DNA of 64,000 nucleotides from a virus: positions 218,856 through 282,855 of IMG/VR virus record IMGVR_UViG_3300047548_001236, one strand, 5' to 3'. The position numbers were made by a program, and so were the translations under genes. Shown here in pieces: positions 49,310-57,880 of the stretch; position 1 is the first letter of the stretch, and every line of letters starts with the position of its first letter. The notes beneath the pieces are model-generated. The model made no database searches and was not told the origin of the DNA. It saw only the letters and a list, made by a program, of their open reading frames with translations.

Positions 49310-49852
49310 TCACCAGAAAAATTTACCACCACCTGTTAGTCCAACCGATTTAGCGAAGTAAGGAAGTCTACAAGACCAATATGCGGCGGACGTCTTATCT
49401 GTCTGATCTGAACATTTATGCCGCGACGCAAAGTTTTTACGTGCCTCTGGATCGTTGATCTTTGCTGTCAACCCTGTTGTATCCCCAAACGTTACCTTCT
49501 TAATATTGCCTGTTGAAGGATCTTTGACGTACACGTAGAATTTCTTTGGTCCACCTCTACGGGGCTTGTTTAACGGAACCTTTTCTTCTTCACCCTCCAT
49601 CAAAGGTATATCGAGAGGAACCGCCCTGTCTTCGTAAAGTGCATACTCGCCAATATCTGATTCAAGTAATTCTTTCTCAAACCAGTCTTTTGTTTCATAC
49701 AAACCAACATCGTAAAGATAGCGAGCCTCGGTAAACAACGCATTGCTCATTTCTGAATGAGGCCTAAACACGTTTTCCGTGAATGGAATCTTTTTCGTCA
49801 AATGATATTCAATTGCACGCTCTAGCGTATGTTCTTTGAGGCTTCTCAACAT
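49310..49852 (-). CDS. Conserved protein with C-terminal DUF5872-like domain
   Basis: 180 residues. The C-terminal part carries PKKFYVYVKDPSTGNIKKV, TFGDTTGL and ARKNFASRHKCSDQTDKTSA, a conserved module of T4-like phages. The N-terminal part is helical. It is probably a virion or DNA-binding protein, unproven. Confidence 0.75.
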   Translation of the reverse strand: MLRSLKEHTLERAIEYHLTKKIPFTENVFRPHSEMSNALFTEARYLYDVGLYETKDWFEKELLESDIGEYALYEDRAVPLDIPLMEGEEEKVPLNKPRRGGPKKFYVYVKDPSTGNIKKVTFGDTTGLTAKINDPEARKNFASRHKCSDQTDKTSAAYWSCRLPYFAKSVGLTGGGKFFW

Positions 49853-50382
49853 TACGACTTCTTCCCTTTGTTACCGTAGGCTCCGCCTTCGTACCATGCA
49901 CACCAACCATTAGGGCTGATAGTTCCAGATACAGCGGTACACTTATTTGGTTCTCTCCACATTGTGCAATTGACACAGCGTTGACCGTTCTTTGGCTTGT
50001 CTTGATACTTAGCCTCAGCTTTTGATGCCTTTTTCTCTTCCGCGACTACCCTTGCTACAAATGGAAACATTGGCTGTAAATGAGCATATTCGTGTCCGAC
50101 ATATTCTATGTCGTCCGCTACAGGGTTCATTTCTTCTGCTGGCAACTCTTCGGATTGATCACCGCCGTTAGCCTTCATGTATGTGCATACTGAGACAAGG
50201 TAATCGGACGCGAGCGTCACTTTGCTTTCACCCCATCTTTCCATTGTTGCACCGGAGTCCAACATTGATATAATCTCTTGAGCTGCATTGACTGCCACTT
50301 GCAACTCTCTTTTAGACATGTCGTCTTGCTCTACTTTCGAGTCGCAAGCAACTTCATTCAGAACCTGCTTAAATGTCTTCAT
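49852..50382 (-). CDS. Tagged virion protein with HiPIP-like Cys motif
   Basis: 176 residues. The tag is MKTFKQVLNEV (possible cut after LNE). The C-terminal region has CVNCTMW...C...SPNGWCAWYEG, i.e. C-x2-C-x8-C-x12-C, which resembles HiPIP-type four-Cys clusters. In the middle EYVGHEYAHLQPM contains HExxH-like spacing (HEYAH). The stop overlaps the next start by a base. Iron-sulfur binding is a hypothesis. Confidence 0.7.
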   Translation of the reverse strand: MKTFKQVLNEVACDSKVEQDDMSKRELQVAVNAAQEIISMLDSGATMERWGESKVTLASDYLVSVCTYMKANGGDQSEELPAEEMNPVADDIEYVGHEYAHLQPMFPFVARVVAEEKKASKAEAKYQDKPKNGQRCVNCTMWREPNKCTAVSGTISPNGWCAWYEGGAYGNKGKKS

Positions 50383-50400
50383 TTGGAATTCTCCTTAAGA

Positions 50401-52092
50401 TCACGATTTATCTTCGATGTCGAGCGTCTTAGGATATCCCTTCTCGCCAGGGCGAAGCCTGCGAAGACCTTTTTCACGACGCTTCCTGATGTTGTACCAG
50501 AGTCCTTTGGGTTTATGCTTTTCCTCGACTACTTGTCCAGGCGTCTCTCTCTTGTATATATCTGTCAAACTGTCTGTGCCCCACTCTCTTTGGTCAGGAA
50601 TGCTTTCTTCTGGATCTAGAGACTCGGTGACGTCAAATGTGTTGAGATATGCCTTATGGCCTTTTGTCAGTCTGTATCTATTGTACAGCTTTTCAAGCTC
50701 TTTAGCTTTTTCAGGGTCAAGATTGTATTTACTCGTGACGGATCCCGCATCACCATCTATATCCGGCGTTGCTTCATAATCTTTGAGTGCTGCAAGCATG
50801 TTCTTTCTTTCAAGTTCACGCTTGATAATTGTCTGGATGGGATCGAGATCGTCCGCTTCATTCATTCTGTCACGAATATCAGCAAACCGTTTTGAAGCTC
50901 TCTTGTTGACATCGGCATGTCTTGCATTCGTCATCATTCTGTGATGTCTGACTGCGTCCACCTTCTTTTCACTTGCGATGACGGAACGCACTCTATCTGT
51001 ATTAGACGTCTCGAGAGCTTCGATCAGCTGATTTAGATCAGTAAGAACCTCAACACTCTCGAAAACAGCATCTGTGTAATTTTTGAAGGCCTCGTTAACA
51101 TGACCTCTGTGTCCTGTAGCCGATGCTGATAGACTAACATGGTGGGAGTGTGATCTGCTTAGACGTTCAGTTTCGACTTTACGAACGACGGGGAGCAGTC
51201 TCTTAGCAATTCGCTCGATCACTGCAGGTGGGATATTCATCAGACGAGCGTCAAGAGCGTTCTTTTCAACCACGGAAAGTTCTGCGTAATCCTTGTTACG
51301 CAGAATACGCGAGCGGATGATTTCAAGCGCTCTTTTACGGGCTCTTTCTCTAAGTTTTTCAGGGGATGCTCTGCGCTCTGCAGCTCTTTCACGTGCGATT
51401 TCAATTCGCTTCGCGTAGCGACGCATCGTCTGCGCCTTCTTAATCCGCTCTGAATACGGAATAGGACGTATCTTTTCTGTGAGGTATCCCTCAGACAAAC
51501 CGTCTAATTGCACCACGACAGCTTCAAATATATCTCTCGCTGATGGACGTAGCGGCATTGCCAACGATTGCTTGAACGAAGTGAAATCACCGCGAATTGC
51601 GTGTTCTGCGATTACATCGTATGACCCAGGATCGCTATATGGAACGATGTCTATTGATTCGAAACGCAGCTCATCACGGTGCATAGCTACTACGTTGGAA
51701 ACGTCATACGCTTCTTCTTGCATGCATACAATCACGACGCTGTTGTATTCGTCTTCGCAAACCTTTAGTGCTTCAAGTATGGTAGGAACAGCACTTGGAT
51801 ACACAATGTTTCCAAAAACGCTTTGGGACATACCAATCCGCTGTTGCTCATCAAGATACCCCTCAGAGACGTCACGGTTTGAAACAAACACATATGTATC
51901 TGCCTCGTACAGCTTTGCATACTTTTTCAGGGTTTCAACCAGACGTTGATCAGCGATAGAGGGAGGGGAATAGTCACCCATCGTCAACATCGCCTTGCTT
52001 TTCTTGTCTCTTTCGAGCGTAGGATTTACCTCGACATATTTTGATGGGCTGAACTTTTTTAGGACAACCTTTTGGATTTTCTTCTCGGTCAT
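50401..52092 (-). CDS. Virion protein: degenerate nucleotidyltransferase domain plus Arg-rich domain
   Basis: 563 residues from the ATG at 52092 after AAAGGTG. The N-domain resembles phage nucleotidyltransferase-like proteins: GDYSPPSIADQRL takes the place of the expected GRFNPPTxGHxxL, so the HxGH residues are lost; VPTILEALKVCEDEYNSVVIV aligns with the later helix-strand. From about residue 205 there is an Arg/Ala-rich helical region (MRRYAKRIEIARERAAERR ... DARLMNIPPAVIERIAKR) conserved in T4-like marine phages. A late promoter precedes it. Probably a structural, non-catalytic domain. Confidence 0.72.
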   Translation of the reverse strand: MTEKKIQKVVLKKFSPSKYVEVNPTLERDKKSKAMLTMGDYSPPSIADQRLVETLKKYAKLYEADTYVFVSNRDVSEGYLDEQQRIGMSQSVFGNIVYPSAVPTILEALKVCEDEYNSVVIVCMQEEAYDVSNVVAMHRDELRFESIDIVPYSDPGSYDVIAEHAIRGDFTSFKQSLAMPLRPSARDIFEAVVVQLDGLSEGYLTEKIRPIPYSERIKKAQTMRRYAKRIEIARERAAERRASPEKLRERARKRALEIIRSRILRNKDYAELSVVEKNALDARLMNIPPAVIERIAKRLLPVVRKVETERLSRSHSHHVSLSASATGHRGHVNEAFKNYTDAVFESVEVLTDLNQLIEALETSNTDRVRSVIASEKKVDAVRHHRMMTNARHADVNKRASKRFADIRDRMNEADDLDPIQTIIKRELERKNMLAALKDYEATPDIDGDAGSVTSKYNLDPEKAKELEKLYNRYRLTKGHKAYLNTFDVTESLDPEESIPDQREWGTDSLTDIYKRETPGQVVEEKHKPKGLWYNIRKRREKGLRRLRPGEKGYPKTLDIEDKS

Positions 52093-52129
52093 GAGAACAC
52101 CTTTCACTGGATTTGAGATCTGTTTACAG

Positions 52130-52137
52130 TATTTATA
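52130..52137 (-). promoter_or_regulatory. T4-type late promoter
   Basis: An exact TATAAATA reading leftward, about 38 bp before the ATG of the 563-residue virion protein, in a short gene-free gap. Confidence 0.75.
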
Positions 52138-52140
52138 CTG

Positions 52141-52827
52141 TCAAGACTTTAGGTGTTTGTGAAAGGATGATATTGTAGAACCGTAAAAGGTATCTGCTTT
52201 ATTCCATATTGTCGATTGCCTTATCCATCCGATAGCTGGGGTCGGATCAACAACAGCAAGAGGAACGCGACTTCTTCTTTTCTTCATGAAAAAACGGTTG
52301 TCTATTGGACCACCACCTCCACCAGTCCTCAACTCGTCTAACAGAGATTGTGCTGTTTTAGGAGTCAGTGCGTACGCGTGAGCGCCGTTGTGATGATCGA
52401 TATCTATTATCTTTCTGGGAGGTCCGGCAGCTATGTGATCATACTTAGATGGGTCGTTAAGTTTATACCCCAACACAACAATTTTACCATCGGGAATGTT
52501 CATATTGATAGGATGTAACATCAAAGCATCATGTTCCAAAACAATAGCGCATTGCTGTGTTTCAGCAATGCGCTTCCATATTAATGCATGTGACACGGAA
52601 CAACAGGCTGCTTTGTCAATCTTGTCGTCGTTTATTCGGTGATCCATACTTCCCTGTAGGATTTCTAAACCCGTCGATGTCCACGCATTGTAACTTGTCA
52701 TGTTTTCTACGCCATCAAAGAACTCGTACTGAATGCCTACGCTTTCACATGATCTTGCGCACGTGTCAGCATATTCCCGTGACAGTGGCGACGTAATGCG
52801 AAGGATGTACGCCTTTTCTGGCCTCAT
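52141..52827 (-). CDS. GT25-like glycosyltransferase, copy 1
   Basis: 228 residues. The opening MRPEKAYILRITSPLSREY, the CSVSHALIWKRI helix and AIVLEHDALML (the GT25 ED-type acidic motif) are those of LPS-type beta-glycosyltransferases; GAHAYALT follows. About half the residues match the next gene. It probably moves a sugar onto LPS, a glycoprotein or DNA; the target is unknown. Confidence 0.8.
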   Translation of the reverse strand: MRPEKAYILRITSPLSREYADTCARSCESVGIQYEFFDGVENMTSYNAWTSTGLEILQGSMDHRINDDKIDKAACCSVSHALIWKRIAETQQCAIVLEHDALMLHPINMNIPDGKIVVLGYKLNDPSKYDHIAAGPPRKIIDIDHHNGAHAYALTPKTAQSLLDELRTGGGGGPIDNRFFMKKRRSRVPLAVVDPTPAIGWIRQSTIWNKADTFYGSTISSFHKHLKS

Positions 52828-52831
52828 CGAA

Positions 52832-53506
52832 TTACCTATAGTTGTTGTTGAAAGATTCGATGAACGGGTAGTTTAACGTTGACGATTCTTTCCATATTGT
52901 CGATTTTCTGATCCAACCAATTGCTGGAGTTGGGTCGGCAATTGAGAGAGGAACCTTTGTCCGTCTCATTTTCAAGAAAAAGCAATTGTCAACAGGAGTA
53001 TTAACTCCAATAGTATTTAGCTCGTTCAACATTATTGACGCGGTATTCCACGTGAGTGCATAAGCGTGCGCTCCTTCATGTCCATCGATACCTATTAGTT
53101 TGCGAGGCGGACCAGCCTTGACGTGGTCATAACGGTTCGGATCCTGTAGTTTATAACCGAGTGCGACAATCATGTTATCAGGAATATGAACCGTAACTGG
53201 GTGAAGCATGATTGCATCATGCTCTAACACGATGGCAACTTCCTTTCGTGTGGCTATTTTGTGCCACACCATTGCATGGCTGACTGTTGCACATGCAGCC
53301 TTATCGACTTTCCCCGATTTGTAGACGCCAAGCATCTTGACAGGAAAATGGCACATCATCCATGCATCATATGCTGTTTGATTCTCGATTCCGTCAAAGA
53401 ATTCGTATGGAAGACCAATCTTTTCGCATGATTTTACAGCCTCTGATGCATATTGCTGTGACAGTGGATCAGATATTCGAATAATGTATGCTTTTTCGGG
53501 GTACAT
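52832..53506 (-). CDS. GT25-like glycosyltransferase, copy 2
   Basis: 224 residues from the ATG at 53506, whose first residues (MYPEKAYIIRI) align with copy 1; a GTG at 53521 overlapping the upstream stop is the alternative. VAIVLEHDAIML and EGAHAYALTWNTA repeat the family motifs. Clear tandem duplicate of its neighbour. Confidence 0.8.
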   Translation of the reverse strand: MYPEKAYIIRISDPLSQQYASEAVKSCEKIGLPYEFFDGIENQTAYDAWMMCHFPVKMLGVYKSGKVDKAACATVSHAMVWHKIATRKEVAIVLEHDAIMLHPVTVHIPDNMIVALGYKLQDPNRYDHVKAGPPRKLIGIDGHEGAHAYALTWNTASIMLNELNTIGVNTPVDNCFFLKMRRTKVPLSIADPTPAIGWIRKSTIWKESSTLNYPFIESFNNNYR

Positions 53507-53517
53507 AATATGAACGC

Positions 53518-54213
53518 TCACAGAGTTGTTGTTGATTTCAAGTTTTGAACTTGAGTATAGTAGGTTTTACTCACGGCCAAAAAATTACATAATTGTTGAC
53601 ACATAATTGCATCGTTTGGCCACAGACCGTATTTATAGCAGAGTTCAATCAGATGCTTTGCAGCAAACGGTTTGATGATGTATGCGGAATTGCCAGGCAG
53701 ACCTTGGGGAACCTCCTTACTAGCAAGCATTGGAGGACTCATCAGCTCATCTTTACTGTTCTGTACCATGTCGTGGTACGTCCTAAAAGCAAATGTTGCA
53801 TGCATTGGACTATTGATACCTATTACACCATATCTTGTTTCAAGCAGCGGTTCTGGATCTAGCTTATGCACAAACATTGCGTCATGTTCTAATACGAGGA
53901 TTGGCTCTTGTGTTTGCATGCATTTTTCCCACAATAGAAAATGACTCAGAGAACAAGCGACTCTTCTTTTAGGATCTCTACCACCGTAAGCGGTCTTTCT
54001 CATCTCGGTCCATGGATCTAACACAGAACCGACATCTGGATAATTCCATATCAGCTTTTTAGCCTTCATCAATCCGTCTACGTCAGGTGGCGTTACAGCT
54101 TGAAACCTTTCAACAGTAAACGCGTTACCAACACCTTTTGACGATGATAAAAGAGCATGGAACCCTTTCTCAGATATCTCATTACCGTTCATTACTATTG
54201 CATAAGCCTTCAT
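53518..54213 (-). CDS. GT25-like glycosyltransferase, copy 3 (divergent)
   Basis: 231 residues. RVACSLSHFLLWEKC and ILVLEHDAMFV keep the GT25 pattern, but the rest differs strongly from copies 1 and 2. GNSAYIIKPFAAKHLIE replaces the Ala-Tyr-Ala-Leu segment. It may use another acceptor or donor. Confidence 0.77.
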   Translation of the reverse strand: MKAYAIVMNGNEISEKGFHALLSSSKGVGNAFTVERFQAVTPPDVDGLMKAKKLIWNYPDVGSVLDPWTEMRKTAYGGRDPKRRVACSLSHFLLWEKCMQTQEPILVLEHDAMFVHKLDPEPLLETRYGVIGINSPMHATFAFRTYHDMVQNSKDELMSPPMLASKEVPQGLPGNSAYIIKPFAAKHLIELCYKYGLWPNDAIMCQQLCNFLAVSKTYYTQVQNLKSTTTL

Positions 54214-54216
54214 AAA

Positions 54217-54513
54217 TCAATCCTTGTTATCGAATAACCACTTTGCTTTATCGTCAACCCAAACATCGTACACGGGCTTTTTCATACGCAATTCGTGGTA
54301 TTTACATCCCCACTGTTTCAACTGCTTCTCGGTCAACTCCGAAAAGTCAAGACCTCTACTCATTCCTCGTGCTGTCCAATATATGATAGTGTTTCCTTCA
54401 TCGTAAAGCTGGTTTATACGATCGATTCTTTCTTGGATAGGCTGTGACTGTGTGTAATCGCCAGAAGGCGGTGAAAAACATATAGTCCCATCAATATCTA
54501 CAATGTAAATCAT
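54217..54513 (-). CDS. HAD-family phosphatase
   Basis: 98 residues. DIDGT near the N-terminus (nucleophile Asp), YWTARG with the Thr/Arg, and VWVDDKA (second Asp pair) give a minimal HAD core, as in sugar-phosphate phosphatases near capsule or heptose genes. Coupled by ATGA to the cupin gene. A role removing a sugar phosphate is inferred. Confidence 0.83.
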   Translation of the reverse strand: MIYIVDIDGTICFSPPSGDYTQSQPIQERIDRINQLYDEGNTIIYWTARGMSRGLDFSELTEKQLKQWGCKYHELRMKKPVYDVWVDDKAKWLFDNKD

Positions 54514-54866
54514 CGCTGACTATCTCCTTTGAATACACGGTAGTTATCCTCGACAGAGTCAGGCGTCGAAACTTCCAAAATTGTACCAGCTTCAAGGCAT
54601 ATCAATTGGTGAGGCATTAAAGGAGGATTGTGCCATACGTCACCCACGTTAAGCGTTTTAACGTGTTGCTCTGCATTCGTGGTGTCAATATAACGAACTT
54701 CAAATTTCCCCTGAACAACATACCACGTTTCGTCCTTGACAGCATGGAAATGCATGGAGAACATTGCTCCTCGATTGAAGTTCAAAAACTTCGAACAATA
54801 TAGATCATTGCTGACCCATATGTTTTCAGAACCCCAGCCTTTTTCAACATATCCGGACAATCTCAT
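54510..54866 (-). CDS. Cupin, mannose-6-phosphate isomerase-like
   Basis: 118 residues. MHFHAVKDETWYVVQGKF and MPHQLICLE contain the His/Glu metal ligands of a single-domain cupin (HxH...E...H). Such proteins in sugar clusters act as isomerases or as sugar-nucleotide modifying enzymes. The start overlaps the kinase stop (ATGA). Confidence 0.82.
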   Translation of the reverse strand: MRLSGYVEKGWGSENIWVSNDLYCSKFLNFNRGAMFSMHFHAVKDETWYVVQGKFEVRYIDTTNAEQHVKTLNVGDVWHNPPLMPHQLICLEAGTILEVSTPDSVEDNYRVFKGDSQR

Positions 54867-55612
54867 AGACCCACCTCCTCTAATCTTGGGGCATATACGC
54901 CAACATGACGTACTGTCACTTCCGAAGCTCTCATTGCAAATTGTATTGATTGGCTCATGTCTTGCGTTGAGCAGAACATGTATGATAATGCTGCTAGGAA
55001 CGTATCACCAGCTCCACAAACATCATGCACTTCGACTTTTCTAGGGTAATATACTTCTGCTCCATAGACAACCTTTTCACCGCCGTATGTAACAACAGCA
55101 TCGTGATGATCGGACGTTCGAGCTTCCCACTCGATATGGTTGACCTTGAGACAAAAGCCGTCGAACTGTTTCAAGTCTGTCTTCTTTGTGTCGATAAATT
55201 TAGGACAAGAGTATTTCGATCCTATCACAGCAATATCTTCATATGATAGAAACCCTTTGTTGTAGTCAGATACCACCACACAATCGTACACATCGTCAGG
55301 AAGAGTGTTCAAATCAATGCGATGGTTTCCAAGTCTCTCATCGACCCTAAGCAGTTGTGTGTTTCTTTTTATATCAATATATCGTGTCTTCTTCTCGATC
55401 ACGGCACTGATCATAACGACATCACATCCTAGATTTGAAAGATTTAGCATTACATTGGACGCCATACCACCCAGCTCACGGCTATGATGCATGTCAAGTA
55501 TCGGAACAGGTGCTTCTGGACTTAGTCTGTTGACATTCCCATAATGGTAAACGTCGATACAACTATCGCCTATCAATAATACTTTGAATTGTGTTTGTTG
55601 TTGACTGTCCAT
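54863..55612 (-). CDS. HldE-domain-I-like sugar kinase (PfkB family)
   Basis: 249 residues from the ATG at 55612 after GAGAGG. LLIGDSCIDVYHYG, a GGMASNV phosphate-binding segment, VVSDYNKGFL, and DVCGAGDTFLAAL with the catalytic Asp define the RfaE/HldE kinase domain, which phosphorylates heptose-7-phosphate at C1. It is somewhat shorter than the host domain. Its 5' end overlaps the nucleotidyltransferase gene. Confidence 0.85.
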   Translation of the reverse strand: MDSQQQTQFKVLLIGDSCIDVYHYGNVNRLSPEAPVPILDMHHSRELGGMASNVMLNLSNLGCDVVMISAVIEKKTRYIDIKRNTQLLRVDERLGNHRIDLNTLPDDVYDCVVVSDYNKGFLSYEDIAVIGSKYSCPKFIDTKKTDLKQFDGFCLKVNHIEWEARTSDHHDAVVTYGGEKVVYGAEVYYPRKVEVHDVCGAGDTFLAALSYMFCSTQDMSQSIQFAMRASEVTVRHVGVYAPRLEEVGL

Positions 55613-55967
55613 TGTTCCTCTCAAAATAAACTAGGCTTTCACTATATTCAGCTCCAACGACTGGACGACCTCTCCAGTCAGACCCAATCACTCTCACCGC
55701 GGGCTTGTGTTTCTTCAACAATTCGATCAACTGCTGATCCGAATCAAATTCTTCGACAATGTCTACAGGTTTCAACTGTTCCATAATTGCACGGCGAATG
55801 TTGATTGGGTTGATCGGACGACTCGGTCCCTTCGATTCAGCAATTCTACGATCAGAGTCCAGCCCTACAACTAATCGATCTCCAAGCCCTTTTGCGTATT
55901 TAAGAAGTTCAATGTGTCCTTCATGAAGAAGATCGAATGCTCCATTGCAAAATATCACTTTAGACAT
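55563..55967 (-). CDS. HldE-domain-II-like nucleotidyltransferase
   Basis: 134 residues. CNGAFDLLHEGHIELL keeps the HxGH motif and VIGSDWRGRP is typical of the RfaE-type adenylyltransferase; RRIAESKGPSRP is the usual loop. It activates a heptose- or glycerol-like phosphate to a nucleotide sugar. With the kinase it forms a split HldE, and overlaps it by about 50 bases. Confidence 0.87.
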   Translation of the reverse strand: MSKVIFCNGAFDLLHEGHIELLKYAKGLGDRLVVGLDSDRRIAESKGPSRPINPINIRRAIMEQLKPVDIVEEFDSDQQLIELLKKHKPAVRVIGSDWRGRPVVGAEYSESLVYFERNNGQSTTNTIQSIIDRR

Positions 55968-56574
55968 CGATGATCCTCACGTTGCGGTTACGGTACATTG
56001 CTTCTAACGCATAGTCCCAGAAGTTATGTCGTCGACGGTGCTCGCTGTTTAACAGAATCGTGCACGGGGTTCCTGCAGACATTGCTACCCAACTTGTTCC
56101 CGATGCTGCTCCAACGTGTTCTTGCGCATTCGCTACAGTGTCGAACAGCTGTTTTAGAGTCATGCCCTGTTGATGTGCATTGCTAAGGTCGATCGTTCGA
56201 CGGTTGCCAACATATTTAGACACATCCCCCACACTACGTGTGCTGTTGCGCGAATGTAGCTGCGTAGTAACATAATCGCCGACCGACTTAGTTGTCGTAT
56301 ACTGTACTGTGGGTATGTTGTTTTCCAAATACACTTGATCTGGATATAGCACTGTCGAGTGCGTTCCTCTAAGGAATTTCACTCTATACTTATCAGGATA
56401 TATCTGATTGCTAAGATCTTGAATTAACTTCACACCATATGCGTCAGGATCATCGACATACAAAGTAATATCCGATCCTATATACGCAAGGACAGAGCAT
56501 ACCAGAATGCTGTCGCCTAACTTCCATCCACCAAAACTGGGTCTACCTCTTGCTTCCAGTCTAAAGCTGTTCAC
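55960..56574 (-). CDS. Glycosyltransferase-9-like (heptosyltransferase-like) protein A
   Basis: 204 residues. KLGDSILVCSVLAYIG and the C-terminal AQEHVGAASGTSWVAMSAGTP resemble the nucleotide-sugar-binding half of GT9 enzymes (ADP-heptose:LPS heptosyltransferase fold). Shorter than a complete enzyme. It is adjacent to a second such protein. Assignment rests on motif style only. Confidence 0.6.
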   Translation of the reverse strand: MNSFRLEARGRPSFGGWKLGDSILVCSVLAYIGSDITLYVDDPDAYGVKLIQDLSNQIYPDKYRVKFLRGTHSTVLYPDQVYLENNIPTVQYTTTKSVGDYVTTQLHSRNSTRSVGDVSKYVGNRRTIDLSNAHQQGMTLKQLFDTVANAQEHVGAASGTSWVAMSAGTPCTILLNSEHRRRHNFWDYALEAMYRNRNVRIIDV

Positions 56575-57278
56575 AACAACCTCACATCGTAACCTTTTTC
56601 AATCCATCTCTTTGCAACACCCGTTTGCTTATCAGCTGGAATGTATACGTGGACGTCTTTTGGATCCTTGACGCAATATGCAAAGTGCGTTAGACCGCTG
56701 TCAATACCAACGTGAAACTCGGCGTGCTCAAGCATATATGCAACTGTTGCTAACCCCATACTATCACGTCCACCGATATTGATATAGGCGTAATTGGGAT
56801 ACCAACGACGCAGAATTGAATCGATCATATGTGTCGTGTAACCACACCTTTTCGAAACGCCGGTATACTGGAACGTGACGTATTTCTTAGGAGGGAGAGT
56901 GCATTTTCTCAACTGTGTTTTATCTACTGTCAGATATGGAGCTGTAGGGTAATTGTCCAACACAGTCCGACCGCTAACTTGTGCTAACGTGTCGTTGTCA
57001 TACGACTTGGATATATATGATAGATATCTTCCTTGGTCGATGACTAACCGATCAAGGACGTCGGAAGCATTACACAGCTTTGCAAACTCTTTGTACGCGT
57101 CATTGATGAACGGTACGAGTAGCTTGCTGTTTGCAGGACAGCCGTTGGCAAAGTTGCTGACAGTTGCAACCATATCTCCGAAACCTCGAGGGGTCGTGAC
57201 AAGAACTTTTTGTTGGGTGGAGGCGGGACGGAAAAAATCCGTCCCATCCGAGAAACCGCGTAGAATAAAGTCGTTCAC
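56571..57278 (-). CDS. Glycosyltransferase-9-like protein B
   Basis: 235 residues from a GTG at 57278 overlapping the upstream stop (GTGA). It has TPRGFGDMVATVSNF at the N-terminus and YMLEHAEFHVGIDSGLTHFA near the C-terminus, the latter a good match to heptosyltransferase active sites. With protein A it may act on the activated sugar from the HldE-like pair. Confidence 0.65.
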   Translation of the reverse strand: MNDFILRGFSDGTDFFRPASTQQKVLVTTPRGFGDMVATVSNFANGCPANSKLLVPFINDAYKEFAKLCNASDVLDRLVIDQGRYLSYISKSYDNDTLAQVSGRTVLDNYPTAPYLTVDKTQLRKCTLPPKKYVTFQYTGVSKRCGYTTHMIDSILRRWYPNYAYINIGGRDSMGLATVAYMLEHAEFHVGIDSGLTHFAYCVKDPKDVHVYIPADKQTGVAKRWIEKGYDVRLL

Positions 57279-57880
57279 GGAACTAGCCTTAGCTGGTGTT
57301 GACCATATTGGGCATATGCTCTGCTTGCCCAATCCAAGAAATTGGTGGGTTGGAAGTTTGACAGAGCTGGGTCCACATACCAGTCTTCAAAATAGATTCC
57401 ATGCATATCCAGACGTCGAACGTCTTTAATTACACGAAGGTATCCTTGTGCTGTAAGAAGTTCGTAAGCCTTGATCTGGTATACGTCATTAGTTGAGTAC
57501 TTGTCATGCTCAAACGTGATACATTTAGTGCGGATTCCTGCATCAACGATACGCTGCAATGCTTTGAATGTGAATTCTGGCGGTTCGATATCAAGCGATA
57601 TGTAATCGAAGAATTTTTCGTTTAAACCTTCATAATCGAACGTCAGCGCATCAGCAATATGGAATTCATCCTTCGTTCTCCACGAAGAGTTCCACATTTC
57701 CCTGTATTTCTCTTCAATCTCTATCGATACCCCAGACCACCCGTTCTTTTCGAGCAAAGCTGTGTTACTGTTTTTTTCAGGTTGGTATGCTCCTATTTCC
57801 AACCACCTTTTGCCTTTGCCACACACTTCGAGAGCAAAAAGATCTTGCAGTGCGTGCGTTGAGCTTCTAAATGAATTCAT
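57275..57880 (-). CDS. FkbM-like methyltransferase
   Basis: 201 residues. WLEIGAYQPEKNSNT is a SAM-binding motif I in a FkbM-like setting, and YISLDIEPPEF follows as motif post-II. It probably O-methylates a sugar, as often seen in phage glycan clusters. Target unknown. Confidence 0.75.
   Translation of the reverse strand: MNSFRSSTHALQDLFALEVCGKGKRWLEIGAYQPEKNSNTALLEKNGWSGVSIEIEEKYREMWNSSWRTKDEFHIADALTFDYEGLNEKFFDYISLDIEPPEFTFKALQRIVDAGIRTKCITFEHDKYSTNDVYQIKAYELLTAQGYLRVIKDVRRLDMHGIYFEDWYVDPALSNFQPTNFLDWASRAYAQYGQHQLRLVP

Noticed and set aside
53607-53615. TATAAATA on the minus strand near 53.6 kb
   Set aside because: It is inside the third GT25-like gene as codons for Cys-Tyr-Lys-Tyr and not near any gene start.
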